From Anaerolineales bacterium UBA6055 (lineage in GTDB: Bacteria > Chloroflexota > Anaerolineae > Aggregatilineales > Phototrophicaceae), in contig DIYL01000059.1 in the NCBI GenBank assembly GCA_002428985.1, forward strand, positions 271,195 to 335,194: a DNA stretch of 64,000 nt, read 5' to 3'. Positions 9,085 through 18,879 of the stretch are shown piece by piece; position 1 is the first letter of the stretch, and each line of letters begins with the position of its first letter. The notes beneath the pieces were generated by a model. That model made no database searches, was not told where the DNA came from, and saw nothing but the letters and a program-made list of their open reading frames with translations. Both the position numbers and the translations under genes were made by a program.

Positions 9085-10575
9085 TTACAGCATAGGCGAT
9101 TTTTGGACATTGTCATAATTCATGCTTAGGTCACGCCATGCGTCACCAATTCGCCGGAATCCTTCACGAATGTCATTCGGGGAATGAATACCATAATTGA
9201 GGCGCATCGCGTGGGTACCGCCATCGCTCGTATAAAACATACTACCAATTGCAAACGCCACATCCATCTGTATACCATTGATAAAAACCTCGGGTGCAGA
9301 TGGACCATCATGCGGTAGATCAACCCACAAATATAAGCCCCCTTCTGGGGAAAACCATGACGTACCTTCAGGGAAAAATTCTGCCGCAGCTTGTAGGGCA
9401 GCATCGCGTCGTCGTCGCAATTCCAGCCGATTACGCTCAAGCTGTTTTGCTAATACACCGCGTTCAAGTAATGTGTGAATCGTGCGTTGATTTAAGCCAG
9501 ATGTCGAAATATCCGCCGCTTGTTTAACCCGAACCAGCCGATCATAATGCTGACCATCGGCAATTAAGTAACCAATGCGCATCCCCGGCAACAGCATCTT
9601 TGTGAACGCATTCGCATGGATCACCATGCCACTTTCATCAAGCGCTTTTAGCGGAGGTAAATGTTCACCATCAAACCGAAATTCGCGATATACCTCATCT
9701 TCTAACACTGGAATCTGATGCCGTTCAGCAAGGCGCACCAACTGCCGACGGCGATGAATCGGCATAACATGCCCCGTCGGATTCTGGAAGCTGGGCATCA
9801 CATAAATTAATCGTGGATGATGATCATGCAGATAATTTTCGAGCGCATCAATCCGAATCCCATCCTCATCAATAGGAATACCTTGAATATGCACCCGTCG
9901 TGCATGCGCAATATCCATAATCCCCAAATAGGTCGGATCCGCAGTCAGCAAGGTTTCGCCCTCAGACATTAACGCCTGTAACACAAGGTCAATCGCTTGT
10001 TGTGCCCCACCTGTAATTAGTACATCTTCAAAACGGCATTGAATCCCAATCGCACGCACATAATCACGGACAGCCACACGCAACGGCAGATAACCTTCCG
10101 GCACTTCATACGATAGTGCATCCGCGCCATCACGGTCGATGACACTATTGATCGCATCTTGCATATGACGCACTGGGAAAAATTCTTTTGGGGGCGACCC
10201 ATGACTAAAATTAATCACACCGGGTTTGCGGGCAAGGCGCATCATATCACGGATTGATTGGGTTGAATTGGTCTGCTGTTGAATCGCCCGCTGGGGTGCT
10301 GTTATGGGGTTATTAGATGCTTTCTCGCGCGAGACAAATGTACCCCGTCCCGCATGTGCACTCAAATAACCGTTAGAACGCAATTCAGCATAAGCATTCA
10401 CAACACTAATTCGGCTAATCCCCAACTGCTTAGCAAGGTCACGACTAGCAGGCAATCGTGTACCAGCACTCAACATCCCACTATCTATCAGTGTTTGAAC
10501 CTGTCGTATTAATTGACGATAGATCGGTTCTTCACTATCCCGATTGAGGCTGATATTAAGCACGGTAGATTGCAT
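9085..10575 (-). CDS. MocR-type regulator / class I aminotransferase (GntR-PLP fusion)
   Basis: A 496-residue protein with an N-terminal GntR winged helix (E-P-I-Y-R-Q-L at about 16-22, L-P-A-S-R-D-L-A at 41-48) joined to a fold-type I aminotransferase. The PLP pocket shows N265 in Q-N-P-T-G, D293 in E-D-E-V-Y and the Schiff-base lysine K326 in A-F-T-K. MocR/PdxR/GabR regulators have this form, but some members act as true 2-aminoadipate-type aminotransferases; sequence alone does not decide. The start is set at 10575, where the family N-terminus begins and AGGGA precedes the ATG; the frame runs 35 codons further upstream without family similarity. The sulfatase gene lies upstream of it on the same strand. 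Confidence 0.85.
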   Translation of the reverse strand: MQSTVLNISLNRDSEEPIYRQLIRQVQTLIDSGMLSAGTRLPASRDLAKQLGISRISVVNAYAELRSNGYLSAHAGRGTFVSREKASNNPITAPQRAIQQQTNSTQSIRDMMRLARKPGVINFSHGSPPKEFFPVRHMQDAINSVIDRDGADALSYEVPEGYLPLRVAVRDYVRAIGIQCRFEDVLITGGAQQAIDLVLQALMSEGETLLTADPTYLGIMDIAHARRVHIQGIPIDEDGIRIDALENYLHDHHPRLIYVMPSFQNPTGHVMPIHRRRQLVRLAERHQIPVLEDEVYREFRFDGEHLPPLKALDESGMVIHANAFTKMLLPGMRIGYLIADGQHYDRLVRVKQAADISTSGLNQRTIHTLLERGVLAKQLERNRLELRRRRDAALQAAAEFFPEGTSWFSPEGGLYLWVDLPHDGPSAPEVFINGIQMDVAFAIGSMFYTSDGGTHAMRLNYGIHSPNDIREGFRRIGDAWRDLSMNYDNVQKSPML

Positions 10576-10719
10576 GATTAATTCCCTGATATTTATGCGA
10601 CTAATTCTTAGACACTGTATCAGGTACAATATACCAATTTTAGTACCATTTAAGTCCAATAAGTCCGGATGTTGACACAAACTTGTCTACAAAATCCTCA
10701 AGATCGAACAACATGGGGG

Positions 10720-12267
10720 TTACTCAAAATACCCTAACTGACGCAAATTATCAGCAACGTCGTCACTGACTTCACCATCTGATGCGTGATGATGGTGTTG
10801 TTTTTCGGTCTGTTCAACAAAGTGATTCACCTTCGTCTGGAGTGTTTCGACACGCGCGATATCTGACTGCGCAATATCGGTTTGTTCGGTTGGATCCGTG
10901 GTAAGGTCAAATAAACCCTCAACATGATCACCGACCAATGCCAATTTGTGGTCGCCTTCATAAATACCACGCCGTGTAAGTGTCAAACTCAGTTCATCAA
11001 TATGATGGGGGGTACGATGCTCTAGCACATGCAAAAATGTCTTTGGTGGCACAGCCTCGGCATAGGCAATACCTGATTCGGGGTCGGGTCGACCATTCAC
11101 AGCCCGATGTAATGTCAACGCATCAATATTTGCGTTCGGGTCATCACTAGCGAGCGGCGGGGTAACACCAGCAACATCCAATACCGTATGGAAAATCCGA
11201 CGGGTGCTGATATTGGTTGCCACCCGTTTCGCAGGGAACTGTGTCGGATAATGAATCATCAAGGGGACATGTACCAATTCTTGATACACAACAAACCCAT
11301 GCCCAAAGAAACGATGATCACCATGCCCTTCACCATGATCAGCAGCAATAATCAGCAATGTATTATCGAGGTATCCACCTTGTTTTAATGTTTTGAGCAA
11401 GCGCCCAACATGCATATCTTGATGTGCAATTTCAGCAGAATAAAACGCTTCTAACGCATAAGATTGCCAGTCTTCCAGCGGTTGATCAATCGGACTAGCC
11501 CACCGTGCCGGATCCCCATTGAAGTTACTAATAAAACCAAATGCATGTCGGTCATCTACCAAATCTGGCGCAATATGTCGCAAAGTATCTTGTGGTGGAC
11601 GATAGGGTGTATGTGCCCCCATCAAATTCAAAAATGCAAACGTCGGCTGATCGCTCCCACCTGCTTGCTGTGTTGCCCAATAATCAAGGAAATCATCAAC
11701 CGAGCGTTCCGTGTCACCTTTATAATTCACAAAACGTGATAACGCCGGAAAAAACATCGGGTTCAACGATAAGCGAAACAACTCATCATACTGTGCAAAT
11801 AAGTTACTGACCTGCCCCGCAACGCGTCGAAATTGTGTGGTTAATGCCCGCCGAATCCGACTCCGTTTCTGATCAATTGGACGATTCGGAGATGCACCAG
11901 AATAATTATAAAATTCATCAAACCCACGTGTCAGGTCGTTGTTCAGCACACCCACCAACGGATTATTCGAAAAACCAACCGTATGATACCCATCGACCCG
12001 TAAAATTTCTGCAAGCGTCGGATGATGACCACTCAGCTTACCACCCGCCTGCGTCAATTGATGCGCACTCGGATACAATCCCGTAAACATCGACGCATGA
12101 GCCGGTATCGTCCACTGTGCAGGTGCAATCGCCCGATCAAATACAGTCGCCTCTACCGAAAAATCATCCAGATACGGCGATGTATTCCGATGATAACCAT
12201 AACTAGACAAGTGATCCCGACGCAAAGTATCAAGGATGAGCAGTAGAATGTTGGGCTTTTGTGGCAT
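10720..12267 (-). CDS. Sulfatase-like hydrolase with Thr at the nucleophile position
   Basis: A 515-residue member of the alkaline phosphatase/sulfatase superfamily. The N-terminus N-I-L-L-L-I-L-D-T carries metal ligand D13, and A-D-H-G-E-G-H-G-D-H supplies later metal ligands. The active-site block reads W-T53-I-P-A-H-A-S-M-F-T-G-L-Y-P. Classical type I sulfatases have C/S-x-P-S/A-R here, where the Cys or Ser becomes formylglycine. T53 cannot form formylglycine, so the enzyme may be a phospho- or sulfo-esterase using Thr, or a non-sulfatase relative. There is no signal peptide, so it appears cytoplasmic. Substrate unknown. Confidence 0.85.
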   Translation of the reverse strand: MPQKPNILLLILDTLRRDHLSSYGYHRNTSPYLDDFSVEATVFDRAIAPAQWTIPAHASMFTGLYPSAHQLTQAGGKLSGHHPTLAEILRVDGYHTVGFSNNPLVGVLNNDLTRGFDEFYNYSGASPNRPIDQKRSRIRRALTTQFRRVAGQVSNLFAQYDELFRLSLNPMFFPALSRFVNYKGDTERSVDDFLDYWATQQAGGSDQPTFAFLNLMGAHTPYRPPQDTLRHIAPDLVDDRHAFGFISNFNGDPARWASPIDQPLEDWQSYALEAFYSAEIAHQDMHVGRLLKTLKQGGYLDNTLLIIAADHGEGHGDHRFFGHGFVVYQELVHVPLMIHYPTQFPAKRVATNISTRRIFHTVLDVAGVTPPLASDDPNANIDALTLHRAVNGRPDPESGIAYAEAVPPKTFLHVLEHRTPHHIDELSLTLTRRGIYEGDHKLALVGDHVEGLFDLTTDPTEQTDIAQSDIARVETLQTKVNHFVEQTEKQHHHHASDGEVSDDVADNLRQLGYFE

Positions 12268-12506
12268 GGGCGACTCAATGTTCGTAAGTTAATCGAGCCG
12301 TAAGCATAGCAACCGATTTTCTTAAAATCAATAGATACACCGTAAACAGCCTATAAACATTCCAACCATTGAAATCTTCAGGGGTAAAAAGTAGTAACAG
12401 CCAATCATCTCTATTCCACATCAAATGGCTGTCACCACGATCTAATGAATGAAGAGACAAAGACAAACAGCAGACATCAGCCTGCTGTTCTGTATAGTTA
12501 GTGCAC

Positions 12507-12527
12507 TGTCGCGAGTGACTCGCGACA
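12507..12527. other. Perfect inverted repeat after the exported-protein gene
   Basis: Arms TGTCGCGAG (12507-12515) and CTCGCGACA (12519-12527) are perfectly complementary around TGA. It lies 20 bp beyond the stop of the exported protein gene (12547). No T-run follows on either strand, so it is a strong hairpin rather than a textbook terminator. The rest of 12268-12546 shows no convincing gene. Confidence 0.6.
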
Positions 12528-12546
12528 AGCAATTCCAGAAACGTTA

Positions 12547-14733
12547 TCACGGGTTGATGCGCAGAATCTCGTAAGCGAGTGTGATCTCCATAGCTTGTAG
12601 GTCGAGGAAGTTTGCGTGCGACACATAGATTTCGCCATCGCGCAATGTGGCGGCAGTCGGGAAGGAACGACGGAGAGCTGAGGCAGTCGTAGTAATGCTT
12701 CCTGTTGCCCAATCATCATCGCTATCAATTACAACGACGTTGCCTGCCGGTGGCTGAATCACAGCGACCAGTTGCAGATCATCATTCAGGAGAATACCAT
12801 CCATAACGAGATCACGACGGCGGATTTCAACCGTGGTCACATTGGTCGGATCATCAAGCATGACCTTGAGTAGTGAACCACTTTCGTTCGCACCCACCAA
12901 CAGATAACCATTCGGATGGTAAGCAATACCATTGAGACCTTCAAATGCTTCATTTTCTGCGAAGACTTCGGCGTTGCCATCCATATCGACTTTGTAGATC
13001 ACGGGCGAAAGGGTATCAGTGACATAAGCATTGCCATCAGCATCAACGGTCACGTCATTAGCAAAATGGCGTCCATCAGGGTATAGACTGCCGAGATCGA
13101 CAAAATGTAGTTCTTCACGGGTTTCCATATCATAAATACCAAGTTGGGCGATACCCGGAATTGCTTCATTCAGGTTGGCGAAGATATTCCCATTAATAAC
13201 CAGCAAACGGTTGGTGGCAGTATCAAGGTGAATGCCCACAGTACCAGTCAGATTGTCGCTCTCAATAAATGGCATGGTCACACCTGTATCTTGCACAGAA
13301 TAGACATTACCAAATGTAATCGAACCGACGAGGAATTGCTCGTTCACCGCATCCCACTCAATACTCTCCGGTACCATACCAGCATTTTGCGCGAGTATCA
13401 CATCACCTTGACGCGTATTGATGATGTTGATGTCAGAAGGCATACGAGAAACGCGCATCGGGTCATCCAAAGCATTAATCACAGGCTCAAGGTCACGCGG
13501 GCCGGGGGCAGTGTAAACCACATCTTCAAACGGCTCTGGGCCAGGCCCACCCGGATTATAGAAGGGTTGATAGCCATCTTCAGTTGCAGGAATTTCGACG
13601 AAGGTCACATTACGAGCAGCTTCCTCATCACCAACTAGGATAATATCGAGGTAATTGTCACGATCTTCACCGTAGCAATCATCGTAGTAAATGCCCGCTT
13701 CTGGATCTTCTGCTTGACCGATGTCAGCCAGACCCACGACACGCAAAGTACCACCCATAACTTCATAGTCAACGCCAACCTCTTCAAGCAGAACGGTCTC
13801 GCCATCTGCACCGTTAGCATGAACGCGGAAGAACTTCTCGTAATCGTCAGGTTGTACTGCGAGCACACCATCCGGTGAGAAACCGCCTGTTGTCAATGTA
13901 CGGATGCGGAAATCGCCTTCGCCGTAAACAGCAAGCTCATCGTTGGGGAAAGCTCCTGTAAGCACTTCTAAAGCTGTTGGTCCGCCTTCACCAATCGGCT
14001 CAGGGTCTACGAAGTTAATTTTCGCGCCCACGAGTTGAGGACCAACATCATATGGAGTGGCGTCTGTTTCCCATATCAGACCTTTACCGTTGACCTCTTG
14101 TCCATCAGGACCGATAAAGATCAAATCATCAACAATTTCCAGCTTGACGGGGAAGATCGCGTCTGGGTCGCTGGCTGAACCACGGTTCGCGAAAAAGCCA
14201 TTAACCACAACAACATTGCGTTCGTTGTATTCCCAATTCGGGAACATCGTATAACCTTCAAGATAACCGATATCGCCAGTATTCAAGGTATACTCGAAGT
14301 CAGTGATGTCCATGGTTTCAGTCGCCACAGGCCAGCTAAATACAATCGGCAACGCATCGGAGAAATACGGCTCCCCAGTAGCAAGCGGTGCCATGAGGTC
14401 AGCCGTAACCGCCGCTGTACGTGCTGGATCAGCAGGTTCTTCCCCGCTAGTACAAGTCATGGAGCTATACCAACTCGCACCAGCAGCCCGCACGGCTTCT
14501 TCAGTAAATTCGTCGATACCAATGATTCCCTCAAAGCCAAGGCCAGCAGAAAGAATCTTGAGTTCATCGCTCCAATAGTCCGCGCCGATCAAAACGCCAT
14601 CCGTTCCGGGGATTGGTTTGTCTATTGGTCGCAGTTGTGCTTCAACGCTAGGTGCGGATAAAACACCAACGAGTAGAATCATCGTTAGCACAGTTATCCA
14701 TGTATTAACGACCTTAGAGGTACTTTTTAACAT
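12547..14733 (-). CDS. Exported protein: unknown domain plus C-terminal SMP-30/NHL-type propeller
   Basis: A 728-residue protein with a signal peptide (hydrophobic core about 11-26, likely cut after E-A at 32). Residues about 45-425 form a domain I cannot name. It is shared with the fused gene at 17148, including W-Y-x-S-x-T-C-T-x-G-E-E-P and Y-Y-D-D-C-Y-x-E-D, so the two cysteines may form a disulfide. Residues from about 430 look like an SMP-30/NHL six-bladed propeller (V-D-A-D-G-N-A-Y-V-T-D, G-L-N-G-I-A-Y-H-P-N-G-Y-L-L-V). The ATG at 14733 is chosen because GGAAGG precedes it; a TTG six codons upstream is less likely. It follows the small membrane gene at 14857 in the same direction, and TetR at 15490 diverges from that pair. 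Confidence 0.8.
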   Translation of the reverse strand: MLKSTSKVVNTWITVLTMILLVGVLSAPSVEAQLRPIDKPIPGTDGVLIGADYWSDELKILSAGLGFEGIIGIDEFTEEAVRAAGASWYSSMTCTSGEEPADPARTAAVTADLMAPLATGEPYFSDALPIVFSWPVATETMDITDFEYTLNTGDIGYLEGYTMFPNWEYNERNVVVVNGFFANRGSASDPDAIFPVKLEIVDDLIFIGPDGQEVNGKGLIWETDATPYDVGPQLVGAKINFVDPEPIGEGGPTALEVLTGAFPNDELAVYGEGDFRIRTLTTGGFSPDGVLAVQPDDYEKFFRVHANGADGETVLLEEVGVDYEVMGGTLRVVGLADIGQAEDPEAGIYYDDCYGEDRDNYLDIILVGDEEAARNVTFVEIPATEDGYQPFYNPGGPGPEPFEDVVYTAPGPRDLEPVINALDDPMRVSRMPSDINIINTRQGDVILAQNAGMVPESIEWDAVNEQFLVGSITFGNVYSVQDTGVTMPFIESDNLTGTVGIHLDTATNRLLVINGNIFANLNEAIPGIAQLGIYDMETREELHFVDLGSLYPDGRHFANDVTVDADGNAYVTDTLSPVIYKVDMDGNAEVFAENEAFEGLNGIAYHPNGYLLVGANESGSLLKVMLDDPTNVTTVEIRRRDLVMDGILLNDDLQLVAVIQPPAGNVVVIDSDDDWATGSITTTASALRRSFPTAATLRDGEIYVSHANFLDLQAMEITLAYEILRINP

Positions 14734-14777
14734 TTTCTTTTTCCTTCCCAATATTTAACTGTTTTCTATATTGTTTA

Positions 14778-14795
14778 TCAGCTTGTTTAAGCTGA
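14778..14795 (-). other. Hairpin between the two genes of the module
   Basis: TCAGCTT and AAGCTGA pair around a GTTT loop, in the 123-bp gap between the membrane-protein gene and the exported-protein gene. It could stabilise or attenuate the shared transcript. No strong T-run follows on the minus strand. Confidence 0.45.
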
Positions 14796-14856
14796 GTATC
14801 ACGTTCAAATAAGTTAACATCCGCATAATTTCAAGCAGATTATTTCAATATGGTTG

Positions 14857-15219
14857 TTATTCGATGTGGTTCACTGTCTTGTTTGTCAACCACACTCCGA
14901 GTGCAACCGTCACGCCAACCAAAACAAATAACACAGTCCTAAACTGACCATTTGTCGGGTTGATCAATCCTTCCTCAACCAGAAACAACGCATTCAACAA
15001 CACATATACGCCCACAAATCCACTAGCCACACGCCATACCATGTGATCCAAGCGACCCGACACAACAAGTCCTAACCAAACGAAGATAACGACATTCGAC
15101 GCAATCCGGATCGGTTCAATCTGATTTGTTGCAACATGAATCACGATGTCAAATACTTGAACAAACGCAATTAATGCGGGCAACCACCGAAATTTTGTAA
15201 CTGTATTCTGTGTTTCCAT
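14857..15219 (-). CDS. Small four-helix membrane protein (stand-alone form of a fused domain)
   Basis: A 120-residue protein with about four membrane helices. It begins M-E-T-Q-N-T and then has W-L-P-A-L-I-x-F-x-Q-x-F-D-I-x-I-H. The fused gene at 17148 begins M-E-T-E-N-T and then W-I-P-I-L-L-I-I-W-N-I-L-D-I-G-V-H. The shared E-P-I/L-R-I-A-S/G-N-V motif follows in both. It is therefore the separate version of the N-terminal domain of that protein. Function is unknown; a membrane partner for the exported protein encoded next is a reasonable inference. AGGATAA precedes the start. Confidence 0.75.
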   Translation of the reverse strand: METQNTVTKFRWLPALIAFVQVFDIVIHVATNQIEPIRIASNVVIFVWLGLVVSGRLDHMVWRVASGFVGVYVLLNALFLVEEGLINPTNGQFRTVLFVLVGVTVALGVWLTNKTVNHIE

Positions 15220-15315
15220 CGTTTATCCTGAAATCTCAATTCCGACGACAGATCGAGTTCTTTTGGCACCTAAAGAAACATCTACATCTATTCGAATGCT
15301 AAGTGTTGAGAAAAC

Positions 15316-15348
15316 CGTTGTCAACGAAATTTGAAGAAGAGGAACACA
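15316..15348. promoter_or_regulatory. Conserved block shared by both TetR modules (copy 1)
   Basis: A 33-bp block beginning CGTTGTCAACGAAATTTGAA and ending GAGGAACACA lies between the divergent membrane-protein and tetR genes. A close copy occurs at 18880-18913 in the second module. In this copy the block continues into an inverted repeat, GGAACA (15341-15346) with TGTTCC (15360-15365). Conservation in two otherwise diverged spacers suggests an operator or promoter for the paralogous TetR proteins. The rest of 15220-15489 has no gene. Confidence 0.5.
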
Positions 15349-15489
15349 TCAAAAAAATTTGTTCCGGACAGAGATGGGCAACTCTTAATATGCTCTTGAA
15401 GCATTTTGTATCATAATTGAATAGACTAGTATCGACGCATTAATAATGTCCATTTTATGTAGTTATTTTCATGAGGGAGGTAAACATAC

Positions 15490-16065
15490 ATGTACCATAT
15501 CAACAATGATCCACGGTCGCTTAAGTCTGCCAAGATGTTATACGATGGATTGGTACAACTCACCAAAGAAAAACCACTACATAGCATTACCGTCACCGAT
15601 CTCGTCGACGCCTCAAATGTCGGACGCACCACCTTTTACCGCCATTTCGATGAGATTGAAGATGTTTTGCACTTTCATTGTGATCAAGTCTGCGAAGGAT
15701 TGCTTACCTATTTGATTAATCTAGTAGAAAACAACAACAGCGTGAAATACCCTGTGGTGCTTCGCCCGGTATTACGATATTTTGATTCGCATTCTGAAAT
15801 CATTGAGGTATTGATTAACACTAAACGGTTGGATATTCTTCACAACTCGATGAGCAAAACATGGACACCTATCAAAGCTCGAGCCACACAGCGCTTCGGT
15901 ATTCACGAAGATCATATCAACTATATACAGGCGATACGTATCAGTACGATTGTCGGGATACTAGTTGAATGGATAAAATCAGGCAAGCAACAAACCCCCG
16001 ATGAATTAGCCGATACACTGATAGATATAATCTCAGAATTAATTTCACTCGACCAATTATTATGA
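15490..16065 (+). CDS. TetR/AcrR-family regulator (module 1)
   Basis: A 191-residue regulator with an N-terminal helix-turn-helix. The pattern K-P-L-H-S-I-T-V-T-D-L-V-D-A-S-N-V-G followed by R-T-T-F-Y-R-H-F-D is the typical TetR recognition region (residues about 33-60). The C-terminal part would bind the ligand. It is divergent from the membrane/exported pair at 12547-15219 and is its likely repressor. A second regulator of the same length and clear similarity is at 18922. GAGGGAGG lies upstream of the ATG. The last six bases overlap the end of the convergent gene at 16060. Confidence 0.88.
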   Translation: MYHINNDPRSLKSAKMLYDGLVQLTKEKPLHSITVTDLVDASNVGRTTFYRHFDEIEDVLHFHCDQVCEGLLTYLINLVENNNSVKYPVVLRPVLRYFDSHSEIIEVLINTKRLDILHNSMSKTWTPIKARATQRFGIHEDHINYIQAIRISTIVGILVEWIKSGKQQTPDELADTLIDIISELISLDQLL

Positions 16066-16842
16066 TGGATCGTTTTGTCGATCATCAACCTGATTCAAGA
16101 CCACTTCCACATCCGCATTGCTAATGACATCCTCGCCATCTTGTACGGGTACAGATGGGCGTGCCAAACGCCAACTGCTATAGAGCAGGCTATATTGCGC
16201 GATACCAAACCATCCAAAAAGTAGCGTCAACATCAACGATACCAAGACAAGCACAAGCGGGATCATCGCTTTGACTTTAGCAACATCTACAGAGATCTGC
16301 TCAATAATTGTACGTAATTCGGATGATATATCCTTGATCGAATCAAGTTGAGTATTAATCGCCGCGATGATGTCAGCATCAATGTTTTCATCCAGTATCT
16401 GCTGTACAAGAAGATCGGTTGTATCCAAAATTTCTAGTGACCGATCCAGCACAAATATGAGTTCGTCAGTGCCAATGCGCTCAACCAGAGTCGAATCGGT
16501 GGTGAAGACCAATACACGCGCAAATTGCACTAAAAATCTTGCTTGGTCAATTTCATCAACTAATTCTGACGCAACATTTTCCACCTCTGCCAATACAGAT
16601 GTGACCATCTCGCCATCAGCCAATTCATTGAATAATGTCTGTTGCTCATCCACAAACGCATCAAATTGTATTGTCGCATCATTCCCATATGTGAGGGCTG
16701 TTTCAATCGGTGGAAATACTTTTAATATCTGAGTTGTCAGTTCTCCATTGAGTACCCAAATCCCAACAATCACGATCAAACAAAGTGCGACACCAATTGC
16801 CCCAAATACAACACCAATCCATCCCATTATCCGTTTGAACAT
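16060..16842 (-). CDS. Membrane protein with two helices enclosing an extracytoplasmic helical domain
   Basis: A 260-residue protein with one membrane segment at about 8-30 and another at about 188-215. Between them lie about 155 residues rich in Asp, Glu, Val, Leu and Ile that should be alpha-helical and probably sit outside the membrane. The tail after the second helix is short and acidic. No family is recognised. An excellent AGGAGG site precedes the ATG. It lies between the two TetR modules and points the same way as their target genes, but is not duplicated; it may have been present before the duplication or inserted into it. Confidence 0.6.
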   Translation of the reverse strand: MFKRIMGWIGVVFGAIGVALCLIVIVGIWVLNGELTTQILKVFPPIETALTYGNDATIQFDAFVDEQQTLFNELADGEMVTSVLAEVENVASELVDEIDQARFLVQFARVLVFTTDSTLVERIGTDELIFVLDRSLEILDTTDLLVQQILDENIDADIIAAINTQLDSIKDISSELRTIIEQISVDVAKVKAMIPLVLVLVSLMLTLLFGWFGIAQYSLLYSSWRLARPSVPVQDGEDVISNADVEVVLNQVDDRQNDPS

Positions 16843-17147
16843 AGCGGATTCCTCCTGTTAGATGTTGTTAATTCAAGTTTATCAGGTCACAAGACCTATA
16901 ATTAAAAACAGTGTCATACTTGATCAATTGTTACGATCCTTCATCTGGCGTGTTGCTATCTTTCACTCAACATACGCAAGCTTCTCGTAAAATCCCCGAT
17001 GTAGTCCTGAATTGTGAATGTATGCGTCTATTACATTGTACCGAACAACCTAAAGTTTTGAAAAAAGCATACATTAATTATCGTTATCTAGAAGCATTTG
17101 CTAACAACAGCCCCCGCTTACCGTTGTCAGCATTACCCACTTACACG

Positions 17148-18776
17148 CTAAGGCGCATCACGATCAACACGCATCGGATCATCTAATGCAATAATCACAG
17201 GCTCCATATCAGGCGGACCGGGAGCGGTATAGCGCACACCATCAAATGGCTCTGGGCCGGAACCACCGGGGTTATAAAATGCGCTGTAGCCACCTTCCAA
17301 TGAAGGGATTTCTACAAACGTGATATTACGTGCCGCTTCTTCATCACCAACGAGGATAATGTCGATGTAGTTATCTTTGTCTTCTGCATAACAGTCATCG
17401 TAGTAAACACCTGCATCAGGATTTTCTTTCAGGCCCAACTCGGATAACCCCACAACACGTAATGTGCCACCCGCAACGTCATACTCTACGCCGACTTCTT
17501 CAAGCAGAACAGTTTCACCATCGGCACCATTGACATGGACGCGGAAGAAGTCCTCATACATATTTGGATGCACGCTCGTAACACCATCAGGCGAAAAACC
17601 ACCTGTTGTCAGGATACGAATGCGGAAGTCACCTTCATCATAAAGTGCAAATTCATCATTTGGCAAAAGACCAAGTGCACCTGCTATTGTCAGACCGCCT
17701 TCGCCAAGTGATTCATCACCGACCATATTGAGCTTCGCACCAACTAACTTCGGTCCTGAATCATAAGGAGTTGCGTCTGTTTCCCACGATAGACCAACCG
17801 CATTGAATTCTTGTCCACCGGGACCAATGAGTAAAAGTGGGGTATCATCTTCTACAATATCAAGACGTACAGGGAAGATAGCATCGTCCTCACTACTCAC
17901 AAAGACAACAACAACATTGCGTTCATTAAGTTCCCAGTTCGGCCACATCCCTGCACTATTAGCGAAAACGACCTCCCCCGTATTCAGCGTAAATTGGAAA
18001 TCTGTCATATCGACCGTTTCCGTAGCAACTGGCCAACTAAAGACAATCGGCAACCCATCATCATATTCAGAGAAGCCTTTAAATAATCTTGTAATACCAT
18101 CGGATGGGGACGCGCTAGTATAACCAGCAACACTCGGCTCCTCTCCGTTGGTGCATGTCACCGATCCATACCAGCTCCCCCCTGCTTCACGCACAGACTC
18201 TTCGGTTACTTCGGGTAAACCAATGATGCCCTCAAAACCCATACCTGCCGAAAGAATCAGAGGTTCATCACGCCAGTAATCCGCAGCAACCAATCGACCA
18301 CTATGCAGTTGCGCGAGAGGGGCTATCGGAAGTTGGTTAGGTTCTCCTACAAGTGCGACAACAACAACACCTATGAGTGTTGCTGGAATTGTCGCCCACC
18401 AGCGCAAGTAAAATGGGCGTTTTTCATTACTGTCCGCAGTAGTCGCTTGCGAAAATGCCGTTTGCGTCATCAGCAACAGTAACAGAACACTCACACCAAC
18501 AAAAACGAGCATCGGCACCAAGAAACCGTGTAAGGCTGACTCGGCTGCATTGAGGGCAATAACCGCGATAACAGCAAGCCCCAAAAGGTAACGCTGGAAA
18601 GGCTTGAGTAGTCCCAACAAGACGATGCCTGCGGCGACAAGCCCAATCACATTCCCTGCGATACGTAACGGCTCGACCATATCAACCGCGATATGGACGC
18701 CAATATCAAGGATGTTCCATATAATTAGCAGAATAGGTATCCACTGTATTTTTCGACCTGTATTTTCTGTTTCCAT
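17148..18776 (-). CDS. Fused membrane-plus-exported-domain protein (paralogue of 14857 and 12547 genes)
   Basis: A 542-residue protein that combines, in one chain, what the neighbouring module encodes as two genes. Residues about 1-110 match the small membrane protein at 14857; a further membrane helix at about 132-150 follows; residues about 165-530 match the unknown exported domain of the protein at 12547 (same S-W-Y-G-S-V-T-C and Y-Y-D-D-C-Y blocks, same G-D-E-E-A-A-R-N). The match continues to D-D-P-M-R-V and then stops four or five residues later, exactly where the other paralogue enters its propeller. So the propeller is absent here. AGGAGA precedes the ATG. The divergent TetR at 18922 is the likely regulator. 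Confidence 0.78.
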   Translation of the reverse strand: METENTGRKIQWIPILLIIWNILDIGVHIAVDMVEPLRIAGNVIGLVAAGIVLLGLLKPFQRYLLGLAVIAVIALNAAESALHGFLVPMLVFVGVSVLLLLLMTQTAFSQATTADSNEKRPFYLRWWATIPATLIGVVVVALVGEPNQLPIAPLAQLHSGRLVAADYWRDEPLILSAGMGFEGIIGLPEVTEESVREAGGSWYGSVTCTNGEEPSVAGYTSASPSDGITRLFKGFSEYDDGLPIVFSWPVATETVDMTDFQFTLNTGEVVFANSAGMWPNWELNERNVVVVFVSSEDDAIFPVRLDIVEDDTPLLLIGPGGQEFNAVGLSWETDATPYDSGPKLVGAKLNMVGDESLGEGGLTIAGALGLLPNDEFALYDEGDFRIRILTTGGFSPDGVTSVHPNMYEDFFRVHVNGADGETVLLEEVGVEYDVAGGTLRVVGLSELGLKENPDAGVYYDDCYAEDKDNYIDIILVGDEEAARNITFVEIPSLEGGYSAFYNPGGSGPEPFDGVRYTAPGPPDMEPVIIALDDPMRVDRDAP

Positions 18777-18879
18777 TTTTTCTCCTGTAATGCCTCTCCA
18801 ATATGATCGATATGTTTCTTATTATAAAAATAAGACACACTTGTTTCATATACTTCGACATATTATGCTTATGAAAATT

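Noticed and set aside
12275..12712. Minus-strand 145-codon frame after the exported-protein gene
   Set aside because: It overlaps the conserved end of the propeller in another frame, has no ribosome site, and includes the palindrome at 12507.
16911..17186. Plus-strand 91-codon frame between the two TetR modules; also a possible remnant of the lost propeller
   Set aside because: No domain or ribosome site. A short look at the minus-strand translation just beyond the stop of the fused gene showed no propeller-like sequence, so a simple nonsense truncation is not supported.
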